Virus record (IMG/VR): IMGVR_UViG_3300033153_007262
Span: 1 to 64,000 of that record
Length of the DNA: 64,000 nucleotides
Strand: one strand, 5' to 3'
Origin: a virus
The notes beneath the pieces are model-generated. The model saw only the letters and a program-made list of their open reading frames with translations. It made no database searches and had not been told where the DNA came from. Shown here one piece after another: positions 32,764 to 41,613 of this stretch. Every line of letters starts with the position of its first letter. The stretch's first letter is position 1. The translations under genes and the position numbers were made by a program.

Positions 32764-33387
32764 ATGTCAAACTATATTACGCAAGAAGAAATAAGAGTGG
32801 CGCCCTACAACGTTAGTCAGGATGAGGCAGACGAACAATACCTTACGCTATTACAAAACCTGACAAAGCGAATCGTTGACGATGCGTGCCATCAAAGTTT
32901 CAACAGAGAGGGTGCAGACCCGGATTTTGTGGAATATAAAGTTGACGGCACAGGCAAGGACACCGTGTTTTTACCGTCGGACAAACGTCTCATTTTTATT
33001 AATAAAGTCCGTGTGTACGTTGCGAGCAATTCGTATGACGAGTATGACGCAGACGGTCACGAAAAATATGTATCGTGGAACACATACGGCAACACGTCAA
33101 GCGTCGGGCGGTTTGCAATTGATTCATTCCCAAAAGGCATTCGCAACATCGGTATCGTTGGGACGTGGGGTTGGATAACCGTCCCGGAGCCGATTAAATA
33201 TTTACAGGGACGGTTGATTACTAAGATTTTGAGGGAAGATGGATTAGCGGTAAAATATTCGTCAGAGAATATCGGTGATTATAATTATAAATTAAGAGAG
33301 GCTGAGACGGGTGAGATACTCGGCGACAAGGAATTGGATTTAATCATTAAGGATTACACGGATTGGAGTTTTTATAGTGCCATCTGA
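32764..33387 (+). CDS. head-tail connector (adaptor) protein
   Basis: The 207-aa protein opens with helices (YITQEEIRVAPYNVSQDEAD and QYLTLLQNLTKRIVDDAC), followed by a beta region (DTVFLPSDKRLIFINKVRVY) and a C-terminal helix. This is the layout of gp6/gp15-type adaptors that extend the portal channel. It is the first of a standard series: adaptor, stopper, gp10-like, tail terminator, tube. The ribosome binding site is AGAGAGGTG. Identity is supported by gene order as much as by sequence. Confidence 0.72.
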   Translation: MSNYITQEEIRVAPYNVSQDEADEQYLTLLQNLTKRIVDDACHQSFNREGADPDFVEYKVDGTGKDTVFLPSDKRLIFINKVRVYVASNSYDEYDADGHEKYVSWNTYGNTSSVGRFAIDSFPKGIRNIGIVGTWGWITVPEPIKYLQGRLITKILREDGLAVKYSSENIGDYNYKLREAETGEILGDKELDLIIKDYTDWSFYSAI

Positions 33388-33745
33388 TTTGAAAAGATTT
33401 TACACCATACAGGCTAATGTCTTACGCCGAAATCGTTCCGAAGATAAATACGGAGGGACGACGGATGTGTGGAAAAAGATGGAGTGGTGTATTTCTTGCC
33501 GGCTTTACTCTGAGAAATCTGTGTCCGGCGCCGGTGGTCAAGGATATATGATAGATATTCAAGGAAAGAAATATCCTATAACGACAAATATGTTATGCGA
33601 TTTGAATGCGGATTTGCAAGTTGGCGATAAAGTTGTGACGGAGTCGGCAACGTATATGGTATTGAGAACGACATATCGTTACCGAATGAAAAAGGCACAT
33701 CATAAAATAGGGATTTTATCGAGGATTGAATCTGATGCCAATTGA
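33377..33745 (+). CDS. head-tail joining (stopper) protein
   Basis: The GTG start at 33377 overlaps the adaptor by 11 nt and has GGAG upstream. The 122-aa protein resembles head-completion stoppers: an N-terminal strand KRFYTIQANVLRRNRSEDKYGGTTDVW (described here in parts, residues 5-31), a central barrel, and the segment LQVGDKVVTESATYMV. These proteins seal the portal after packaging and bind the tail. Position between the adaptor and a gp10-like gene fits. Confidence 0.68.
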   Translation: MPSDLKRFYTIQANVLRRNRSEDKYGGTTDVWKKMEWCISCRLYSEKSVSGAGGQGYMIDIQGKKYPITTNMLCDLNADLQVGDKVVTESATYMVLRTTYRYRMKKAHHKIGILSRIESDAN

Positions 33746-34190
33746 TTACGGTAAATATTCCGGCAAGGGGAGACCCAAAGCCTCTGATTATGTCGGCGGT
33801 ACAAAAGAAGCGGACGCTAAATTTAGGGCAACGCAGATGAATATTCAAGTGAACCTCGAAAGGATTTTAGTTATTGCCGGACTTGAGGTCGCTAATTTGG
33901 CCCAAGATATTATTACAGAAAATGAACATATTATTACGGGAAACTTAAAGGGAAGCATTCAAAGTTTCGTTACGGTTGACCAAGAAGAAGCGTCCACATC
34001 AATCGGTTCGTTCCCGCCCGGCTCAAAAGGGTACAATGGTAGTGACGCTCCGTACGCCCCCTTTGTTGAGGCGTTACCCGACGGTGGGTTCCTATTCCCG
34101 GCGTATATGCAGAAGAAGGATGAGTTAGAGGGGTTGATAAAGAATGCGGTTAAAAAAACTATCGATAGCGCAAAGGCGGGATTGATATGA
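33735..34190 (+). CDS. HK97 gp10-like tail component
   Basis: Starting at the ATG at 33735, the protein has 151 aa with a basic N terminus, a helix around NLERILVIAGLEVANLAQ, and the family-typical segment ITGNLKGSI plus YAPFVEALPDGGFLFPAYM. This resembles HK97 gp10 proteins that help join head and tail. It overlaps the stopper by 11 nt and the next gene by 4 nt. The upstream TTG at 33726 is less likely. Confidence 0.72.
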   Translation: MPIDYGKYSGKGRPKASDYVGGTKEADAKFRATQMNIQVNLERILVIAGLEVANLAQDIITENEHIITGNLKGSIQSFVTVDQEEASTSIGSFPPGSKGYNGSDAPYAPFVEALPDGGFLFPAYMQKKDELEGLIKNAVKKTIDSAKAGLI

Positions 34191-34681
34191 CATATAGATA
34201 TGAAAAGAACCCAACACCGCCGGTGTTTAATGATGAGAAGGGCGCAAAGGGGATTTATGAAGCCGTGACTTATATTTTAAGAAACGATGCGACGTTGTTG
34301 GGGCTTGTAAACTATACGAAGAAGGAGCCGAATATCCGGCGTGGGTACCAGACCTCCGGGAAGTGGGAAACCTTAATCGCATATTATTTACAGCCGGAGA
34401 ACGTGATGACAGAAATTGACGACATCAACCCCGGGGGTTCCGGCGTTATGCAAGCCCCGTTAATTTTTCAGTTGTATAATAGGGATGGGGATTTATTATT
34501 GTACGATATTTCAGAACGGATTATTCAGTTGTTACACGAGGCAGATTTAACGAAAGACGGTCTTGTCCACGTGTACCGCTGTTCTTATAGAGGTGAATTT
34601 GGCGCCTTGCGGTATGCGAATACTATTTCTGCATACCAAAAGACGTTGAGGTTTATGTTAACTTTTAGGAAGGAGAAATAA
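34187..34681 (+). CDS. tail completion/terminator-like protein
   Basis: The 164-aa protein fits the tail-terminator slot just before the tube gene. It has an N-terminal helix GIYEAVTYILRNDATLLGLV, which in such proteins sets the short domain length, and strands IFQLYNRDGDLLLYD and ALRYANTISAYQKTLRFMLTF. Tail terminators cap the tube and attach it to the head. Overlap with the upstream gene and 1-nt spacing to the tube gene support co-translation. Confidence 0.6.
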   Translation: MTYRYEKNPTPPVFNDEKGAKGIYEAVTYILRNDATLLGLVNYTKKEPNIRRGYQTSGKWETLIAYYLQPENVMTEIDDINPGGSGVMQAPLIFQLYNRDGDLLLYDISERIIQLLHEADLTKDGLVHVYRCSYRGEFGALRYANTISAYQKTLRFMLTFRKEK

Positions 34682-34682
34682 A

Positions 34683-35186
34683 ATGGATTATTCAGCAGAA
34701 AATGTATTAATTGGTTTAGGGAAGTTGTCCATCGATGGCGAAAGCGTCGGTTACACATCCGGCGGTGTTATGATTGTTATGACGGCTGACCGTATGGATA
34801 AAGAAGTCGACCAGAGTTATGCGCCGGTCGGCATTCACAAAATCAAAGAGACTTTTGAATTAAGAACAAGTCTCGCCGAGGCCACATTAGCAAATCTGAA
34901 ACTCATTTGGGAACAGTCCGAAGCAGTTGTGGAATCCTCGCCGTCACGAACGTTGTCGTGGGGTATGAACCCGAATGTAATTGAACACTCGATGGAGTTT
35001 ATCGGCAAATCGCCGGAAGGATACGACAGAACATATACCGTTTACAAAGCGGTTATTTGGGAAGTCGGAGAAGTAACTCACCAGAAAGATGCGATTACTG
35101 TTGTGCCGGTTACATTCAGAATCTTACCCGACATCGATAAAGGCGTCGGAAAAGAGTACGGACAAATCGTAGACCAGATGGTCTAA
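34683..35186 (+). CDS. major tail tube protein
   Basis: The 167-aa protein has the beta-sandwich pattern of siphovirus tube subunits: SAENVLIGLGKLSIDGESVG at the start, the extended loop MTADRMDKEVDQSY, a strand IKETFELRTSLAEATLANLK, and a C-terminal VVPVTFRILPD. It sits between the terminator and the assembly-chaperone genes, as the tube gene does in lambda-like tails. An AAGGAG site precedes the ATG. A short hairpin follows in the mRNA. Confidence 0.75.
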   Translation: MDYSAENVLIGLGKLSIDGESVGYTSGGVMIVMTADRMDKEVDQSYAPVGIHKIKETFELRTSLAEATLANLKLIWEQSEAVVESSPSRTLSWGMNPNVIEHSMEFIGKSPEGYDRTYTVYKAVIWEVGEVTHQKDAITVVPVTFRILPDIDKGVGKEYGQIVDQMV

Positions 35187-35194
35187 AAATAACT

Positions 35195-35208
35195 TCCTCG
35201 AAAGAGGA
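35195..35208 (+). promoter_or_regulatory. small GNRA-loop hairpin
   Basis: TCCTC-GAAA-GAGGA forms a compact 5-bp hairpin with a GAAA tetraloop between the tube and chaperone genes, a few bases before the latter's ribosome binding site. It may set the large difference in expression between tube and chaperone. Confidence 0.4.
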
Positions 35209-35227
35209 TAAAAAGGAGAGGGACGAG

Positions 35228-35629
35228 ATGACATCAAAAAAAGAGTTTCAAACAACATCTGTAGAAGAATATCGGAACAAGGTTGGCGAGCAGAGAGAAG
35301 TAACTTTGCCGTCCGGGGCTAAGTTTATTTTACGGCGGTTAACACCTCTTGATTATATCAAGGAAGGACTTGCGGATATCCCGAACGAGTTTGTCCAATT
35401 TATAGCAGAGGTTCAGGCCGGCGTTAAGTCAAAGCAATCTGCTACAGAGCAACGTGAAAACATTGAGTTGTTTGAAAACTTTTTGAGAGTGACGATTGAA
35501 AAGGGTGTCATCTCGCCCCCAATCCTTATGAAGTACGACAAGGAAAAGGTCGATACGCATTTAGTATTCGGCGAGTTAGAAGTTGCCGACCAATCAAAAA
35601 TGATAAATATTATTCTTGGGAAAGAATAA
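35228..35629 (+). CDS. tail assembly chaperone 1 (gpG-like)
   Basis: The 133-aa protein begins with a helical charged stretch and the motif REVTLPSGAKFILRRLTPLD, common to small chaperones that coat tape measure proteins before tube polymerisation. It is followed at once by a second small gene, then by the tape measure gene, matching the G-T-H order of lambda. Its TAA shares a base with the ATG of the next gene. Confidence 0.7.
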   Translation: MTSKKEFQTTSVEEYRNKVGEQREVTLPSGAKFILRRLTPLDYIKEGLADIPNEFVQFIAEVQAGVKSKQSATEQRENIELFENFLRVTIEKGVISPPILMKYDKEKVDTHLVFGELEVADQSKMINIILGKE

Positions 35630-35907
35630 TGGAACCATTTTTTATTGACCGACAATTATTGGTTATCATAGACCAAGTTGCCCGGCGCTATAACAAGACG
35701 CCTTATGAAATCGCTTCCGGGACGACGATTGAGGAATTTGATTTCAACGTCGCCGTGATGTTTATAGCGCAGATTGAAGCGAATAAAGAGGCGGAGAGGG
35801 TAAAACAAGAAGCCGGGCAGAAACCCGACGGCAAATCATCCGGGCCAAAGGGCGGGTGGGGAGCGTTTGGTATCAATCGGAAAATTGTTATGAAAGGTAA
35901 AGAATAG
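35629..35907 (+). CDS. tail assembly chaperone 2 (gpT-like)
   Basis: The 92-aa product carries ARRYNKTPYEIASGTTIEEF, a helix common in the second chaperone of tail modules, and a Gly/Pro/Lys-rich end. In lambda the second chaperone is made by a -1 frameshift from the first. Here it has its own ATG in a TAATG overlap, so reinitiation may replace frameshifting, though slippage at GGGAAAGAATAA cannot be excluded. Its stop overlaps the tape measure start. Confidence 0.62.
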   Translation: MEPFFIDRQLLVIIDQVARRYNKTPYEIASGTTIEEFDFNVAVMFIAQIEANKEAERVKQEAGQKPDGKSSGPKGGWGAFGINRKIVMKGKE

Positions 35908-38900
35908 TGGCTACCGATTTCGCATATTTGATGGTTAAGGTTGGGGCAAACATAGCCGGGCTACAGTCCGGCTTAAACAATGCCCGGGGAGCCGTCTCTC
36001 AATTCGGTCAATCGGGTAAGAAAACGATGGACGGGTGGGTTGCACAAAACGGCGCTATGGTAAAAGCGACCGGCAGAAATATGATGTTAATGGGGACGGC
36101 CATTACAGCGTTCACCGGGTTAGCCATAAGAAGTTTTGCAGAGATGGAAGAAAGTATGGCGAGCATCAGCACGATGCTTGACGAACAGACTATGCATTTG
36201 CTCCCCGAGTACGAGGAGGGCATTCGTAATATGGCCGAGGAAAGCGGGGACAATTTGAAATCCCTGACAAAAGGTATGTACGATTTACTCTCGGCAATGA
36301 TTGAACCTACAGAAGCATTGGGCGTTTTGGAAATTGCTTCTAAGACAGCGACCGCCGGACTTTCTTCAACCGCCACCGCTGTTGATGGTATGACAACAAT
36401 ATTAAATAGTTATGGATTAGAGGCGAGCCAAGCCGGTGATGTTGCCGACTGGTTTTTCACTATTATCAAAAGAGGTAAAACAACTTTTGATGAGTTGGCG
36501 CCGTCAATTGGTAAGGTGGCTCCGATAGCCTCGTCAGCCGGCGTGTCCCTCGAGGAAATGGGCGCTATGATGGCCCTCTTAACTCGAAACGGTGTCAACA
36601 CGGACATCGCAATTACTTCTTTGAAAGCAGTCATCACTGCGTTCGGAAGCGCCGGGGGTGAGGCATCGGATGTAGCAAAAGAATTAGGATTTGAAATGTC
36701 TGCGTCTGCGTTAGCAGAAAATGGTTTGGCGTGGGCGATGGAGCAAGTTAACAAAGCAAGTTCCGACCAGATGGCTGTTCTTGTCGGGAACGTCCGGGCC
36801 AAGTTAGCGACGTCGGTTGTCACACAGAATATGACAGAGTTGGAAGAAGATTTGATGGCGATGACAAATCGTTCCGGCAATATGATGGTTGCTTATGGCA
36901 AGACAAGTGTCACGCTGAAAAAGGATATGGAAAGATTAGGGCAGACGTTTAAGAACGTAAAAGACGAAGCCATCGCACGAATCATTCCTGAGTTTCAAGA
37001 GTTAGTTGTCGGAACGAAAGAAGCCCTACAAAATTTCCGGGAATGGAGCCGTGAGAACGAAGAGTTGTCGACAACGATAATGAAAATCGTTACAGCCGGT
37101 GGCCCGATGTTATTATTCTTCGGTATTTTCTTGACACAGTTACCGGCGCTTGTCTCGGGAGTTGCGCTTGCCGTTGGTGGGTTGTCATCGTTTGTCGCAT
37201 TTATGACAGGGCCGTGGGGCATCGTTATGGCGACGGCCGTTATAGCAATTCATAAAGTTACGAAGGCGTGGGTGGAGGCTTCCATCGCCGAGGCGAAGGC
37301 CTCGCAAGCCCGCCGGGATAATGCAAATCAATCAGAAGACGCTATGGATATAATGATAGCGTCCCTCGAGGAATTAAAAACAACGCATAGTGATTTGACG
37401 GACGAAGAAGTCAAAGCGATTTCCTCAAGGCAACGTTGGATTAAGGGCATTCAAGATACCATTGTTGTGCTGAAAGAGGACGGCGAGGTTACCGACGCAG
37501 ACGCTAAAGCGATATTTGAATGGACGACGAAACAGAATTTAGCGTCGCAAGAATTAATAAAGTCTATCAATAATAGGAAGCATAAAACGAGCGTGGTAAA
37601 AGAGTCGACCAGTGCGGTGGACGATGAGACAAGCGCCCTTGCGGAAGCCATCGCAAAGATGTCAGAAGAGTCCGACAAGATTAAGGAATTAAAAGAGCAA
37701 TACAAGGCGCTTAACACTCAACTTAAAGAGGGCAAGGTATCAAAAGAAGAATATTCTGAAAAGATGCGTGGGCTGATTGATGTGTTCAGCGGTATAGAAG
37801 GTGGGGCGCAAAAAGTCCTCGATATTATGGGCGAGATAGATGAGTCCGACCCGGAGATTGCTATTAAGTTTGAGATATTTGGGATGGAGCAGTACGAGAG
37901 TACGCAGTTGCGTATCAAAAAGATTAATCAGGAAATCGTTCTTGAGAAATTACAGGGCGACGAACGGCAGATACAGAGTGCGAAGTTTGAGTTAGAGAAT
38001 TTCTTATTCTTTATCGACACAAAAATCGAGGCTGAAAAAATAAAGAACGCCGAGATATTAAAAGACCTCGAGACAAATTTGAAGGCACAGACGGAGTTGC
38101 AGTTAAACAGGCTTAAAATTTCAAAAGATATTACACAAGAGGAATACGATTTTGAAGTTAAAAGATTAAAAGATAAGTTTGAAATCGATACAAAGATTAT
38201 CGATGAAACACAGAAGAAGAATTTTGACGCATATAATCAAGAGAAAGAAGCGTTCAGAGAAAAGACAGACGTCATCCTCAAAAAATTAGAAGAGAAGCAA
38301 CGGAAGTCAAAAGAGGTCGGCGACGAAGCCGTCAGGAATATTGATAGAGAAGGGAAGGCTGTCGACGCCCTCGGGAATGAATATGGAGACTTAAACAAAG
38401 AGGCGTCCGTCAAGCGGGGCAGTCAATTAGGAACGGTCACAAAAGCAACGATGTCGAGTTGGGGAGACACACTAAACAGTTTAATTAAGCAAAGCCCGTT
38501 TGGTAGTTCTATTAGTTCATCGTCAAGCCGGACAGCGCCGGCTATGTATACCTCAACTCCAAGACCGACTTTGCGTTCATCGAATCAGCCATCCCAAATT
38601 TCTTCTGTTGCCGGCGCTGATTCATCGTCCGCTGTTGAGCAAATACAAACAAGACGCCCGACGTATTCAGTCAAGCCGACGCTAAGAAGCGCACAGGGAG
38701 GCACGTCGTTCGTTCCGTCGACGGGGGAATATGTTTTGCATAAAGGCGAAAAGGTCACTCCCTCGGGACAAAATATGCGGGACAAGGACACAAACTCCGG
38801 CGGGGTTACGATATTAAATATTTTCAAAGAAGAAATGATTCCAGAAATTATGGCTAAGTACCCCGGGGCGATTATCAATACAATAAGTTCTGATATCGCT

Positions 38901-38951
38901 AATCACGGCGTGACGAAAAAGGTCATAATGGGGGTGATAAGAAATGCCTGA
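35907..38951 (+). CDS. tail tape measure protein (TP901 type)
   Basis: The 1014-aa protein sets tail length. The N-terminal 60-330 region matches the TP901-type core: ARGAVSQFGQSGKK, MLMGTAITAFTGLAIRSFAE, then ESMASISTML and a STATAVDGMTTILNSYGL segment. A hydrophobic stretch (about 390-440) could insert into the host membrane at DNA entry. Long charged coiled coils follow (about 540-850), then a Ser/Thr/Pro-rich tail. The start is a GTG at 35907 overlapping the chaperone stop. At roughly 1.5 angstroms per residue, a tail near 150 nm is expected. Confidence 0.9.
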   Translation: MATDFAYLMVKVGANIAGLQSGLNNARGAVSQFGQSGKKTMDGWVAQNGAMVKATGRNMMLMGTAITAFTGLAIRSFAEMEESMASISTMLDEQTMHLLPEYEEGIRNMAEESGDNLKSLTKGMYDLLSAMIEPTEALGVLEIASKTATAGLSSTATAVDGMTTILNSYGLEASQAGDVADWFFTIIKRGKTTFDELAPSIGKVAPIASSAGVSLEEMGAMMALLTRNGVNTDIAITSLKAVITAFGSAGGEASDVAKELGFEMSASALAENGLAWAMEQVNKASSDQMAVLVGNVRAKLATSVVTQNMTELEEDLMAMTNRSGNMMVAYGKTSVTLKKDMERLGQTFKNVKDEAIARIIPEFQELVVGTKEALQNFREWSRENEELSTTIMKIVTAGGPMLLFFGIFLTQLPALVSGVALAVGGLSSFVAFMTGPWGIVMATAVIAIHKVTKAWVEASIAEAKASQARRDNANQSEDAMDIMIASLEELKTTHSDLTDEEVKAISSRQRWIKGIQDTIVVLKEDGEVTDADAKAIFEWTTKQNLASQELIKSINNRKHKTSVVKESTSAVDDETSALAEAIAKMSEESDKIKELKEQYKALNTQLKEGKVSKEEYSEKMRGLIDVFSGIEGGAQKVLDIMGEIDESDPEIAIKFEIFGMEQYESTQLRIKKINQEIVLEKLQGDERQIQSAKFELENFLFFIDTKIEAEKIKNAEILKDLETNLKAQTELQLNRLKISKDITQEEYDFEVKRLKDKFEIDTKIIDETQKKNFDAYNQEKEAFREKTDVILKKLEEKQRKSKEVGDEAVRNIDREGKAVDALGNEYGDLNKEASVKRGSQLGTVTKATMSSWGDTLNSLIKQSPFGSSISSSSSRTAPAMYTSTPRPTLRSSNQPSQISSVAGADSSSAVEQIQTRRPTYSVKPTLRSAQGGTSFVPSTGEYVLHKGEKVTPSGQNMRDKDTNSGGVTILNIFKEEMIPEIMAKYPGAIINTISSDIANHGVTKKVIMGVIRNA

Positions 38952-39342
38952 TATTAATGTATATGAAGAATTAAATGCGTGGAGCCGGGTTACGATAGGA
39001 AAGATAGATGACTTTTCTGATTTCGTGCGGTCATATCCATTTGCGGAAATTACAAACGTCAGCGTTGAGGAGATAGAGTTTGAGGGCGGGGTAAAGCAAT
39101 TTGACGATAAATGGGGACGGACAAAAAAGATATTTGAGATTAACTTCCCGGTATCTCAAAAGGCAGAGGCATTGCCGATACAGGAGTTCTTTGAATCTCA
39201 TTATCATCAAAAGTTTTTATTTACGAGTCCAATTACCGGCGTGACGCATTGGGTGAAATTTGCGGACAATTCTTATACGTTAACCCGGAGCCATTATGAA
39301 ACTTACTTTGCTAACGTCGTGTTGGTGGAGGTTTTTGTATGA
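38944..39342 (+). CDS. distal tail protein, gpM-like
   Basis: The 132-aa protein overlaps the tape measure gene by 8 nt and resembles lambda gpM-type tail-tip proteins. It has a beta-rich core with FPVSQKAEALPIQEFFESHY followed by HWVKFADNSYTL and a terminal VVLVEVFV strand. In lambda-like tails this protein sits at the tip complex between the tape measure and gpL. The next gene is gpL-like, which supports the assignment. Confidence 0.68.
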   Translation: MPDINVYEELNAWSRVTIGKIDDFSDFVRSYPFAEITNVSVEEIEFEGGVKQFDDKWGRTKKIFEINFPVSQKAEALPIQEFFESHYHQKFLFTSPITGVTHWVKFADNSYTLTRSHYETYFANVVLVEVFV

Positions 39343-39944
39343 AAATTGTTTCTGATTCTTTTATTCAGCAGAAGAATAAGCAATTTACAAATTCGATAAT
39401 GTTATATGGGATTCGTTATAATGCGACGGCGAATGCGTGGCTGTATTATACAAATTATTCAGCAGAGGTCACCTTTGACGGTATCACTTATGTGCCGGCG
39501 GTTATCAGGCACGATGCCTTCAAAGAGAATTTAAGTGGTCGGCTGGAGAAAGTTAAACTTGAGATTGGGAACGTCGATAAAGTTATTCAATATTATGTCG
39601 ATTCCTACAGCGCATTGCGTAAGGCAAAGGTTTCAATCAAACAAGTTTTCAAAGATGAGTTGGACGACCCGACGTGTTACGACGAACAAGTCTTTTATAT
39701 TGAAGGCTGTACCGTTAATTCTATTGTGGCTAAGTTTGTTTTGGGTTCTAGTTTCGATGTTATGAATGCGAAACTTCCGAAGAGAACTTTTAGCCGTGGG
39801 TACTGCCAATTTAGATTTAAGGGAACGGAATGCGCCTACGCCGGGGCCGAGGGCAGTTGTAATAAAACAATTCAGCGTTGCGTTGAATTGGACAACGTCG
39901 GCCACGTCGGTATGTTCCCGGCGATTCCTATGAAACGAGTTTGA
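39339..39944 (+). CDS. tail-tip protein gpL-like with four-cysteine cluster
   Basis: The 201-aa protein ends with the cysteine-rich domain typical of lambda gpL: FSRGYCQFRFKGTEC (C156, C165), then GSCNKTIQRC (C174, C181) and a GMFPAIP segment. In lambda gpL four such cysteines coordinate an iron-sulfur cluster in the tail tip. The N-terminal part is beta-rich. Start and stop overlap or adjoin the neighbouring tip genes. The cluster chemistry is known for the family and only inferred here. Confidence 0.8.
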   Translation: MKIVSDSFIQQKNKQFTNSIMLYGIRYNATANAWLYYTNYSAEVTFDGITYVPAVIRHDAFKENLSGRLEKVKLEIGNVDKVIQYYVDSYSALRKAKVSIKQVFKDELDDPTCYDEQVFYIEGCTVNSIVAKFVLGSSFDVMNAKLPKRTFSRGYCQFRFKGTECAYAGAEGSCNKTIQRCVELDNVGHVGMFPAIPMKRV

Positions 39945-39951
39945 GGTAATT

Positions 39952-41613
39952 ATGTACACAAGGTATCACGTATGGCAAGAGCCAGATATAGCGTCAGCAA
40001 GCGAAACACTTTGGGAAAACGTTATCGTAACGAAATTCCCGGCGATAGATATCCGTCTGCTGTTAAAGGGCTATGGATGGAAGCCAAATCCCACCGACGA
40101 AAATCTCACAATATTATATGAGGGACGGTACGAAGTCTTTTACCGGGAGATATCAACCACGCCGTGGATTAAGTTTGCGACGGTGATATCAGAACGTGCC
40201 TCAACGAACGTCGGCTACGTTTACGAGGACGCTTCCGTGGCCCTCGGTCTATCCCCCGAAAAGATTTACGAATTAAAAATCGTCGCCGTTGACGGCGAGA
40301 AGTTTACCAATTGGGGCGGGACGTTGGAGGGAATAACGTCCGGCGGTGTTTTTTATACGGATATGCGTATGCGGATGATACGCCCGATAGAAGTCGGGGC
40401 GTGGGATGATATCGCCGTTCCAGACGTCGCTGTTCTCGGCAAAGAGTACATAGATTTATTTGCGTACGATTATCTTTTTTCTTTTTCTGCTGTCCCCGAA
40501 ATGTTCGGCATAACATTTATGGAGATATTTGATTCGTTGTCTATCGAGGAGACCCCTCGTATGCAAGTTAACTTAGTCCTCGGTGACCACGGAAATGTTT
40601 ATGAAGCGTTTAACGGCATTGTCGAAGTGATAATGACGACTTGGGAGGGGCCGAACAATTTATGGTCGCCGGTTGAGGATTTAACTGTCGAGGAAAATCT
40701 CGAAATTTATGAATTCCCTTATGGCATCCCCGAATGGGATAATATTCTTGTTGATGAATGGTTTGATATCGCTATGTCCACGATGGAAATATATCCGGGA
40801 GAGGATGTATCGATTACAGATTGGGCCGATATCATTGCCGGATTTTATAACACGCCGACTCTTTTTGAGAATTTGACGGCGCAAGACGAACTTGAATACA
40901 TTACGTTAACCCCGCCACATCCGATAAGACTTGGGGAGTGGATTGATGTTATTGAAGATTATGGAATGTATAAATGGTTCGATTACATCGACGAGGACGG
41001 TTCGAGCATCGCCGGGTGGACGGATTTATCTACAGACAACGGCTCGTTCTCAACAAATGGAAGCGAGATTATTTTAGATAATGGTGTCAATCCGGCAAAA
41101 TCAATGGCCGAATTTGTAACGGGGTTTGATTTTACAGACAACTATTATTTAGAATTTGAAATGAAATATATTTGGAAAGGCGCCCCGAGGTCAAGCGTTG
41201 GGGCGAGTGTTCTTATTAGAGGTGCGAATAAGGGCGGTGGATTTCCTGCATTTGTATTTCAAACGTCGATGTATGATTCTAATCCGGGAGGATTTCAGTC
41301 AGCAAAAAATAGATGGATGAAGGTTCAGATTGCCGTTGTAGAAAGCCGACCGACGTACGCATATACAATAAGATATACAGAGAACACATTCAGGGCGGAC
41401 GCCTCCTTTTATAGAATATATGACCTTGCGTGGGGATTTGAATTATATATGCCGGCGTCAAATGGAAGTATCGTTCTCATTAATCAAGCCACAGAGATTG
41501 AGATGAGATTTAGAAACATCAAAGGTGGAGCAATCAACGACGGAACGTATAAGAACTTCTCAACGTTGTGGTATGTGCCACATACCGAGTGGGTTAATTT
41601 GGAGGTCGTATGA
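39952..41613 (+). CDS. tail-tip-associated protein with acidic repeats and jelly-roll-like end
   Basis: The 553-aa protein stands where lambda has gpK/gpI but shows neither NlpC/P60 nor Mov34 motifs. Its first 130 residues are beta-rich (Fn3-like). The middle (about 135-340) carries degenerate copies of the acidic repeat seen in the giant proteins (GEDVSITDWADI, VEDLTVEENLEI). The last 200 residues resemble a LamG or jelly-roll domain (YYLEFEMKYIWKG, WMKVQIAVV). A receptor or fibre-attachment role is inferred. The stop overlaps the gpJ-like gene by four bases. Confidence 0.62.
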   Translation: MYTRYHVWQEPDIASASETLWENVIVTKFPAIDIRLLLKGYGWKPNPTDENLTILYEGRYEVFYREISTTPWIKFATVISERASTNVGYVYEDASVALGLSPEKIYELKIVAVDGEKFTNWGGTLEGITSGGVFYTDMRMRMIRPIEVGAWDDIAVPDVAVLGKEYIDLFAYDYLFSFSAVPEMFGITFMEIFDSLSIEETPRMQVNLVLGDHGNVYEAFNGIVEVIMTTWEGPNNLWSPVEDLTVEENLEIYEFPYGIPEWDNILVDEWFDIAMSTMEIYPGEDVSITDWADIIAGFYNTPTLFENLTAQDELEYITLTPPHPIRLGEWIDVIEDYGMYKWFDYIDEDGSSIAGWTDLSTDNGSFSTNGSEIILDNGVNPAKSMAEFVTGFDFTDNYYLEFEMKYIWKGAPRSSVGASVLIRGANKGGGFPAFVFQTSMYDSNPGGFQSAKNRWMKVQIAVVESRPTYAYTIRYTENTFRADASFYRIYDLAWGFELYMPASNGSIVLINQATEIEMRFRNIKGGAINDGTYKNFSTLWYVPHTEWVNLEVV